DNA of 50,268 nucleotides from NCBI GenBank assembly GCA_020073525.1, contig JAIQFA010000032.1, positions 1 through 50,268 on the forward strand, written 5' to 3'. A program made the translations under genes and the position numbers. Within the stretch, counting starts at the first letter, position 1; every line of letters begins with the position of its first letter. The stretch comes from Terriglobia bacterium. GTDB taxonomy: Bacteria > Acidobacteriota > Terriglobia > Terriglobales > Acidobacteriaceae. Positions 25,992 through 32,220 of this stretch are shown here, piece after piece. Below the pieces are notes generated by a model. The model was not told the DNA's origin and did no database searches. It saw only the letters and a list, made by a program, of their open reading frames with translations.

Positions 25992-27296
25992 TCAGCGCGC
26001 CAGCAGCATCACCGATTCGATGTGATACGTCTCTGGGAAGAGATCGAACAAGTGTGCTTCCTCGATGTGGTATCCGTCCGCCAGCAGGGGAGCGACATCC
26101 CGCGCCAGCGTCGCCGGATCACACGAAACATATCGCACTAGGGGCGCTCCGTGTTCCACCAAAGCTCTGGTCACCGCCTTGCCGGCACCGGTGCGGGGAG
26201 GGTCCAGGACGACCAAGTCGGGCCTTTTTCGCACCAGCCGGTTGCTCAGGTAGTCCTCGGTACGCGCTCCGGCCGCTTTCACGTTCGCAGGCACATTCTG
26301 GAGGAAGTCGGCATGCGATGTCTGTGACGCCTCTACACCCAAAATGTGATGAAACTTTCGCGCCAAAACCGCGGAAAACAACCCCACTCCGGCATATAGG
26401 TCGAGGGCGAGATCCCCTTGCGCGTTGCCAGTTACAACCGCGACTAGTTCGTCGACCAGGTGGCGATTCACCTGGAAGAACGCTCCCGCGCTAACCTGAT
26501 ACTCATGGTCCTTCGTTCGATAGCGAATTGACTTCGCGCCCGATTGCGCCAGCGGTCTCGAATCCGTCGGCGCGTCATCGTCTTGCATTCGGCGCCGCGA
26601 CGAGAAGAACGTTACCCCACTGATCTCTGGCAACTCGCGCTGCAGCGATTCCGCCCACCTCAGCAAATCATGTTGGTTCGCATCGCGGGCGCAGAATGCC
26701 CAAGCCAGTAAATGCTCATCCTCAGCATCGGCAAATAGCTCGATCTCTTCGACGGAAGCCGGGCACTCCAACCCGCGCAGTTCAATCAGCCGCGCGATCA
26801 CGCGATTGAGAAGAGGAGAACTAATCGGACATTCACGGATGGGGAGAAAGTTGTGTGAGCCAAACTGAAAATATCCCAACGCAAACTCTGGCGCAGTCTG
26901 CACCTGCAATCGAGTCCGATTGCGATAGTTCCACGGAGGACAAGCATGCACCTGAATCTCGGATTGCAGCTCGATCTTCGCAATCCGCCGCAGCGTCTCG
27001 CGCAGGATTCCAGCCTTAAATTCCAATTGCCGCTCGTAAGGAATGTGCTGGTAATGGCATCCGCCGCACTGCCGGAAGTACGGACAGCGAGCCTCGACGC
27101 GATCCGCCGACGCCTCGATCACCTGCGTCACCGCGCCTCGGCCAAACCCGGGCTTCTCCTGCCGAATGTCGGCCTCGACCTTTTCCCCCGGCAGCACAAA
27201 CGGCACAAACACCGCCATGCTCCGGCCGTCCGCACTGGGCGAAGTCCGCGCCAGCCCGTCCCCGCCGTAGATCAATTTTTCGATGGAAAGAAGCAA
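25992..27296 (-). CDS. rlmD: 23S rRNA (uracil-5) methyltransferase, RlmD/TrmA family
   Basis: 434 residues from TTG 27296 (MLLSIEKLIYGGDGLAR); the frame extends to a TTG at 27461, but that part is a translated repeat and overlaps the next gene. A TRAM-like N-terminal domain, the iron-sulfur Cys set CPYFRQCGGCHY plus CPIS further on (about residues 75-90 and 160), then the SAM domain with DLYAGVGLFSAVLA, VLDPPRTGAG and the catalytic YVSCDPATLARD near residue 390. It methylates a uridine in 23S rRNA (RlmD-type) or similar RNA. Which uridine cannot be decided from sequence alone. Confidence 0.85.
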   Translation of the reverse strand: MLLSIEKLIYGGDGLARTSPSADGRSMAVFVPFVLPGEKVEADIRQEKPGFGRGAVTQVIEASADRVEARCPYFRQCGGCHYQHIPYERQLEFKAGILRETLRRIAKIELQSEIQVHACPPWNYRNRTRLQVQTAPEFALGYFQFGSHNFLPIRECPISSPLLNRVIARLIELRGLECPASVEEIELFADAEDEHLLAWAFCARDANQHDLLRWAESLQRELPEISGVTFFSSRRRMQDDDAPTDSRPLAQSGAKSIRYRTKDHEYQVSAGAFFQVNRHLVDELVAVVTGNAQGDLALDLYAGVGLFSAVLARKFHHILGVEASQTSHADFLQNVPANVKAAGARTEDYLSNRLVRKRPDLVVLDPPRTGAGKAVTRALVEHGAPLVRYVSCDPATLARDVAPLLADGYHIEEAHLFDLFPETYHIESVMLLAR

Positions 27297-27356
27297 GTCG
27301 TAAGTGTAGTCCGAGCGGTTGCCCGCTCCATAGTCTGACCAAGTCCGGGTCCGAAG

Positions 27357-27420
27357 GTTCCTCCGTGCACCCCCGTGTACCCCGTGGTTCAAGGTTTTGC
27401 TTGACGCCAATCGGAGTCTC
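27357..27420. repeat. Family A repeat copy in the 5' region of the rlmD-like gene
   Basis: GGTTCCTCCGTGCACCCCCG and CCGTGGTTCAAGGTTT as in copy 1 (1039-1110). Confidence 0.85.
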
Positions 27421-27421
27421 G

Positions 27422-28132
27422 TTAGTGCATATAAAACAAACTCAGCCGCGGCACGCCACAACGCTCCAGCAGCCGCTTATGCACGTATTGCTTGTGCAAC
27501 TGCTCAACCTGCGCAGCCGTCATGTTCCGCCGGTAGGGAGCAATATCCCGATCCGCTTCCGCACGAACGTTCACCAGATCTTCATCCGGAGTCGCCGCCA
27601 CCATCACCGCAAAAAGCTTCTCCTCCAGCACCGTGAGTCGCCGCTCCAGATCCTCAAGCCGCGGAACCTTCCCTGAACTCTCGATGCTCTCCGCCATCTC
27701 CCGCAACGAACTCGCTTCTTCCCGCGCCAGCGTTCCCGTCGCGAATCCCACGCGTTCCGGCAGCTTCGCCTTCTCCAGCTTCTCGGCATTCCCTCGTAAG
27801 AACGCAGCAATCTGCGCCGCTTCAAATCCCGGCTCCCGCTGAACTTTGTCTTCGCCCGTTGCACCGACCGCCGCTTCCTTCATGTCTTCTGCCGCCGCCA
27901 GCACCGCCTGCGAACAGTACGCCAGGCTATTCACCTTCTTCGATTTCGACGGACGCTGATCATACTTGTCAAACGCGTCATCAATCCCGCGCAGCACCGC
28001 TTCCAACGGCACACCCGCAGTTTTCCAGGTCTCAATCAGCGCCCAGTCGAGTGTCGAAAGCAGCAGATGGGTCCCACGCCGTCGCAGATAGTGCTCTTCG
28101 ATTTCCGAAAAATAATTGAAGTAATTTTCCAC
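27422..28132 (-). CDS. Uncharacterised helical protein
   Basis: 236 residues from GTG 28132. The N-terminus NYFNYFSEIEEHYLRRRG and LSTLDWALIETWKTAGVPLE suggest a compact helical domain; after residue ~150 the segment LEDLERRLTVLEEKLFAVMV looks like coiled coil. No signal, TM or catalytic motif. I remember similar proteins only as acidobacterial hypotheticals, and cannot name a function. It sits between coaX and the rlmD-like gene in the same direction. Confidence 0.7.
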   Translation of the reverse strand: MENYFNYFSEIEEHYLRRRGTHLLLSTLDWALIETWKTAGVPLEAVLRGIDDAFDKYDQRPSKSKKVNSLAYCSQAVLAAAEDMKEAAVGATGEDKVQREPGFEAAQIAAFLRGNAEKLEKAKLPERVGFATGTLAREEASSLREMAESIESSGKVPRLEDLERRLTVLEEKLFAVMVAATPDEDLVNVRAEADRDIAPYRRNMTAAQVEQLHKQYVHKRLLERCGVPRLSLFYMH

Positions 28133-28189
28133 GTTGAAAAAGAATAATCTCTAGAACTGTTTTCAGAAATTGGTTTTGGGAAGACACGG

Positions 28190-28375
28190 TCTCACGCGCT
28201 GCGGAAAGACTCAGGCTTCGTATCAGGGTATCGCTTTAGCGATACCGCAAGGGTTTCGAAATCAATCGCCCCTTTAGGGGCTTGGCATCGACTCTCGACT
28301 TTCTCCGCAGCCTGTTCAGCCGTGCCGTCAGGACCCGCCAAAAATGCGGGATTTAGCCCCTGAGTCAGCGTGACT
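28190..28375. repeat. Composite element with family B REP
   Basis: A family B REP (28218-28282, TATCGCTTTAGCGATA and CCCCTTTAGGGG) is bordered by GCTGCGGAAAGACTC and TTTCTCCGCAGC, an imperfect inverted pair like that at 25717-25861. A further hairpin unit (CCCGCCAAAAATGCGGG) follows up to the coaX stop. Confidence 0.75.
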
Positions 28376-29282
28376 TAGGAGACTTCGGCGAGGGCCAAGG
28401 TTTCGCATCGCCATCCAACGGCTTGGCCGCCGCCGTCTTCGCTGCTTTGGGCACGGCCTCGCGGCGAAAAGACTGGTTCCGATCCCATATGATGCGCAGC
28501 CCCTCCAGGGTGAGAAGCTCATCCACGTCTTTGATGAAGCGGGAAGCCGTGCCAATCAGCCCTCCCAAGCCACCCGTCGCAAGTACGCGAGTTTCCGGTC
28601 CCATCTCATCCACCAGCCGTTCCAGGATGCCATCGACCAAACCGAGGTACCCGTAGTAGAGCCCTGACTGCAAGCTGCCCACGGTATTCGATCCAATCAC
28701 ACGCGCCGGCTTCCGAATCTCCACCCGCGGTAGCCGCGCCGTGCGCTGAAACAGCGCGTCCGCGGAAATCCCGATCCCCGGACAAATCACGCCGCCCATG
28801 TACTCGCCCTTCTTCGAAACGCAGTCGAAGGTCGTCGCCGTGCCGAAATCCACAATCACGCAGGGCCCGCCATATTTCTCGAACGCCGCGACCGCGTTGA
28901 CAATGCGGTCCGCGCCCACTTCCGCGGGATTGTCGTACAAGACCGGCATCCCCGTCTTCACGCCCGGCTCGATGAACAACGGCTTGATGTTGAAATAGCG
29001 CTCGCATACCTGCCGCAGCACCGAATCGAGCGGCGGCACCACCGAGGAAATGACGATTCCATGCACGCCCGAAACTTCGAGGTTTTCCATGGAGAATAGG
29101 TTGCGGAAGATCACTCCGTACTCGTCGACCGTACGCGCCAGATGCGAGCCAACGCGCCAGTTCGCCACCAGTTTTTCGTAGCGCGCCGCTTCGGTAGTTA
29201 CATCCTCGCCCGGACGGTGCGCCACCCGCTCAAAAACACCGAGCACAGTATTTGTATTGCCCACATCAATGACAAGCAGCAT
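28365..29282 (-). CDS. coaX: Type III pantothenate kinase
   Basis: 305 residues. Phosphate-binding VIDVGNTNTVLGVF at residues 4-17, GADRIVNAVAAFE near 123 and VDFGTATTFDCVS near 144 are the acetate-kinase-like motifs of CoaX. It phosphorylates pantothenate, the first step to coenzyme A. About 35 residues at the end (AAKTAAAKPLDGDAKPWPSP) extend beyond the usual length and come partly from a repeat-like sequence. birA lies 144 bases upstream, the common birA-coaX neighbourhood. Confidence 0.95.
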   Translation of the reverse strand: MLLVIDVGNTNTVLGVFERVAHRPGEDVTTEAARYEKLVANWRVGSHLARTVDEYGVIFRNLFSMENLEVSGVHGIVISSVVPPLDSVLRQVCERYFNIKPLFIEPGVKTGMPVLYDNPAEVGADRIVNAVAAFEKYGGPCVIVDFGTATTFDCVSKKGEYMGGVICPGIGISADALFQRTARLPRVEIRKPARVIGSNTVGSLQSGLYYGYLGLVDGILERLVDEMGPETRVLATGGLGGLIGTASRFIKDVDELLTLEGLRIIWDRNQSFRREAVPKAAKTAAAKPLDGDAKPWPSPKSPKSR

Positions 29283-29297
29283 AGAGAGTCTTTAGCA

Positions 29298-29364
29298 TTC
29301 CTCCGTGCACCCCCGTGTACCCCGTGGTTCACGTTTTTTGTCGGTACCGCATCACCCTGCCGAC
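29298..29364. repeat. Family A repeat copy between birA and coaX
   Basis: CATTCCTCCGTGCACCCCCG and CCGTGGTTCACGTTTTTTG with a diverged 3' half. Confidence 0.8.
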
Positions 29365-29426
29365 CAAGTTTCCAATCTGCACGCGATAATTTCAAAATTG
29401 AAAGCTGGGTTGTACGCTAAATCAAA

Positions 29427-30542
29427 TTACGAACCGGAAGTAGTTCGAACCGTTCCGCTAACCACGGTTCTTAGTCCCTCAGAGGTTCTGATTCTCAGGA
29501 ATCCGCGCTCATCCAATCCCTCGCTAATGCCCGTCAGGCCGCCATTCTCTTCGACGCTCACTTTTCGCCCGCGCACCGACGAAGAACTCTCCTCGAACCG
29601 GCGCAGGATCGCGTCTCGCGCGCCCGCGTCCTCGCCCAAGTTTCGATATTCCCGGTCGAGCGATTTTAGCAAAGCGGCGAGCAGCTCCACGCGCGACCAT
29701 TCTGTGCCGGTCTCGATCCGGAGCGACGTGGCAATCTCCCGCAGCTCCGCCGGAAACTTCACCTGGTTCACGTTGATTCCCATCCCCACCACCAGATGGC
29801 GCACCCGCGTCGCCTCAGCATTCATTTCGGTGAGAATGCCGCAGAACTTTTTGCCACTCAGCAGCAGGTCATTCGGCCATTTCAGATCGGCCTGAAGCTG
29901 CGGAACAATCTCGGCCACCGCCGCACGCACCGCCAACCCGGCAGCCAGCGAAAAAATCAGTGCGTCCGACGGCGGCATCGCCGGACGCAGAATCACCGAG
30001 CAGTAGATCCCCGACGACCGCGCCGAATGCCAGGTGTGCGCGCCCCGCCCGCGCCCAGCCAGTTGTTCTTCGGCAAGAAATACGCTGCCTTCCGGCGCGC
30101 CCTCTGTCGCGGCCTGCATCGCCTCCGAATTGGTCGAACCGATCTTGTAATAATGATGGATCTGCCGCGCGCTGGTTTCACGACTCGGTTTCGGGAAGGG
30201 CACGGCTTCAGCCGTGCCATCAAGACCTTGAACAGACGAGGGCTTTAGCCCCTGAGGACCACGCCTTCCAACCCCGCTAAAAATCGTGCCCTTCAACGAC
30301 GGCGCCACCATCTCCGGCAGCAGCAGATCCGGAACCGCCCGCAGCTGATAGCCCGTCGCCGGATGTCCAGCAACATCCACACCCAACCCGCGCAGTTGCT
30401 GAATCAGCCGCCAAACTTCCGACCGGCTCGTCCCAATCTCTTCGGCAATCTTGGTACCGCTGACGACGACAGTGGCATGGCTCATGAGCAGGCGCACAAT
30501 GCGACCCAGGCGAACATCAGTCGCCTTATGTACAGACGGCAA
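29427..30542 (-). CDS. birA: Biotin--protein ligase with N-terminal HTH (BirA type)
   Basis: 371 residues from TTG 30542 (weakly supported; the HTH begins near residue 9). Order: winged HTH (about 9-65, TKIAEEIGTSRSEVWRLIQQ), linker, ligase domain with EEQLAGRGRGAHTWHS (biotin/ATP loop GRGRG) and LKWPNDLLLSGKKFCGIL, then a small C-terminal SH3-like domain. It attaches biotin to acetyl-CoA carboxylase and may repress biotin genes. Residues about 84-117 (GLKPSSVQGLDGTAEAVPFP) are coded by a family B REP (30192-30258) and form an in-frame insertion between HTH and ligase domains. Confidence 0.9.
   Translation of the reverse strand: MPSVHKATDVRLGRIVRLLMSHATVVVSGTKIAEEIGTSRSEVWRLIQQLRGLGVDVAGHPATGYQLRAVPDLLLPEMVAPSLKGTIFSGVGRRGPQGLKPSSVQGLDGTAEAVPFPKPSRETSARQIHHYYKIGSTNSEAMQAATEGAPEGSVFLAEEQLAGRGRGAHTWHSARSSGIYCSVILRPAMPPSDALIFSLAAGLAVRAAVAEIVPQLQADLKWPNDLLLSGKKFCGILTEMNAEATRVRHLVVGMGINVNQVKFPAELREIATSLRIETGTEWSRVELLAALLKSLDREYRNLGEDAGARDAILRRFEESSSSVRGRKVSVEENGGLTGISEGLDERGFLRIRTSEGLRTVVSGTVRTTSGS
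30192..30258. repeat. REP inside birA, family B variant
   Basis: GGGCACGGCTTCAGCCGTGCC hairpin, then GGGCTTTAGCCCCTGAGG; the same kind of unit as 45792-45859. Confidence 0.85.
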
Positions 30543-30597
30543 GCTACGAGTTTTAGTGGAAGTCGAGATGGAGGGAATTATAACCAGTCGGTGGTCT

Positions 30598-30679
30598 TTG
30601 GTCGTTAGTCGCTGGCAAAACCGATCCCGGGGAAGACAAAGCAACGATAGCGCCCGAACGACCAGCGACTAACGACCAA
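30598..30679. repeat. 18-bp perfect inverted repeat upstream of birA
   Basis: TTGGTCGTTAGTCGCTGG (30598-30615) and its exact inverse CCAGCGACTAACGACCAA (30662-30679), 46 bases apart, between nadC end and birA start. Either a transposed short repeat pair or a stem in the nadC-birA transcript. Confidence 0.8.
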
Positions 30680-30689
30680 CGACTGCGTT

Positions 30690-31568
30690 TTAAGCCGGCA
30701 TCACCCGCAAACTCATATCCACCGCCGTCGCCGACTGCGTCAGTGCTCCCACCGAAATAAAATCCACGCCCGTCTCCGCGTAGGCCCGCACGTTCTCCAG
30801 ATTGATTCCGCCCGCGCACTCCAGCGGAATCCGCCGCGACTGCCGCGAACAAATCTCCACCGCCTTGCGCACCGTCTCAACGCTCACATTGTCGAGCAGG
30901 ATCGCCTCCGCCCCATGGTCCAGCGCCTGTTGTAGCTCTTCGAGTGACCGCACTTCGATCTCGATGGGCTGCCGGCCGCGCCGATTGCGGACCGCGCGTT
31001 CCAGCGCCGGAATCGCGCCCCCGGCCAGCACGATGTGATTGCCCTTGATCAAGACACCGTCGGAAAGATCGAGCCGGTGATTCTGTCCGCCCCCGCAGCG
31101 CACCGCGTGCTTGTCAATCAAGCGCAGCCCTGGCGCCGTCTTCCGTGTATCGAGAATGCGCACGCGCGTTCCCTCCACCGCATCCACAAACTTGCGAGTG
31201 GTAGTTGCGATTCCTGCCATGCGCTGCAGAAAGTTCAAGATCACCCGCTCACACGACAGAATCACGCGCGCGTTATGCCGAATCACCGCGATCTGCTGCC
31301 CCGCTTTCACGCGAATCCCATCGAAGATCGAAGGGTGGCTAGTCACCTCGTAATGCGAAGTAACCGCTCCGTCCAACGCCGCATAGACATCAAGAATCCG
31401 TGGCACGCAGCCGAGTCCAGCCAGAATGCACTCCTGCTTGGCGATAATCGTCGCCGAGGCGCGCTGGTTGGGATCGATGCACGCGTAGCTGGTCGCATCG
31501 CGCGTCGCCCGATCTTCGTTCAGCGCGTTCTCAAGAATCGCCGTAATCCGTCGTGAATTCCAGTCCAT
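30690..31568 (-). CDS. nadC: Nicotinate-nucleotide pyrophosphorylase (carboxylating)
   Basis: 292 residues, the usual size. EDRATRDATS near residue 18, RILDTRKTAPGLRLIDKHAV near 136 with the conserved phosphoribosyl/quinolinate contacts, GGGQNHRLDLSDGVLIK, IEIEVRSLEEL, ILLDNVS and the closing DFISVGALTQSATAVDMSL. It makes nicotinate mononucleotide from quinolinate and PRPP. It begins 8 bases after the stop of the YEATS-like gene, so the two are one transcript; birA follows after a repeat pair. Confidence 0.96.
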   Translation of the reverse strand: MDWNSRRITAILENALNEDRATRDATSYACIDPNQRASATIIAKQECILAGLGCVPRILDVYAALDGAVTSHYEVTSHPSIFDGIRVKAGQQIAVIRHNARVILSCERVILNFLQRMAGIATTTRKFVDAVEGTRVRILDTRKTAPGLRLIDKHAVRCGGGQNHRLDLSDGVLIKGNHIVLAGGAIPALERAVRNRRGRQPIEIEVRSLEELQQALDHGAEAILLDNVSVETVRKAVEICSRQSRRIPLECAGGINLENVRAYAETGVDFISVGALTQSATAVDMSLRVMPA

Positions 31569-31576
31569 GTGTTCCG

Positions 31577-32206
31577 CTATTCCTCCGATGCCAGCTGCGC
31601 ACCGACCGAACCCATCTCAAAGTCGATATACCTCCACGTCGTCGACACTTCTCCATCGGAAAAGTGGACCCTAGCTGTACAAACAAACGGCCCATACGCG
31701 GATGTGCCAATCGAAAAGGCACTCGACCGCTCCTGCGACGTAAAAACGTGGTTTCCCCAATAACGACCGAAGTAATAGTCGACCTTCTTGACGCCAGCTA
31801 GGGTGGCTTCCTTGTGAGGATGCAGGTAGATCTGAATGTCATAAAGCTGGCCCGGCTCTCGCGACGGAGCCACTCTGTGAACAAGAAAGATGTTCCGAGT
31901 CGGAAGCCTAAACCGCTCTGCCTCTTCCTGAAAGGCACCCTTGTCATCCAAATGACCCTCTATGGGGCCTTTCTTGTCGGGAAAGCTGTTCCCGGGCGCA
32001 ACGTACGCAGAACCTAATTCGAAGGATGCGATCTTTATTGACGCCCCTAAGCGAATTCGCGATCGCAGTTGGGATATCAGGCCCTTCAAGTCTTCGCGGA
32101 GCCAGCACAGGATTGCGCCGAAGAAGATGGCCCAAGCGACTGTGGGCAAAACCTGTGACAGCACTGTGTAGGCATTTGCGGATGACTGGGTGTCGGCCAA
32201 CGCCAT
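31577..32206 (-). CDS. Membrane protein with prokaryotic YEATS-like (pYEATS) domain
   Basis: 209 residues. One TM near residues 19-36 (LPTVAWAIFFGAILCWL), a basic linker REDLKGLISQLRSRIRLGAS of the sort seen in other bacterial TM-plus-effector proteins, then from about residue 105 a beta domain: LYDIQIYLHPHKEATLAGVK, VDYYFGRYWG, SIGTSAYGPFVCTARVHFSD. This pattern fits the prokaryotic YEATS domain, which I know from conflict and signalling proteins with TIR or caspase partners. Good ribosome site GAGGTGA. It starts 14 bases after valS stops and ends 8 before nadC starts, so it is lodged in a housekeeping operon. No partner effector is nearby. Confidence 0.65.
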   Translation of the reverse strand: MALADTQSSANAYTVLSQVLPTVAWAIFFGAILCWLREDLKGLISQLRSRIRLGASIKIASFELGSAYVAPGNSFPDKKGPIEGHLDDKGAFQEEAERFRLPTRNIFLVHRVAPSREPGQLYDIQIYLHPHKEATLAGVKKVDYYFGRYWGNHVFTSQERSSAFSIGTSAYGPFVCTARVHFSDGEVSTTWRYIDFEMGSVGAQLASEE

Positions 32207-32220
32207 TTCTCACCTCTTCC

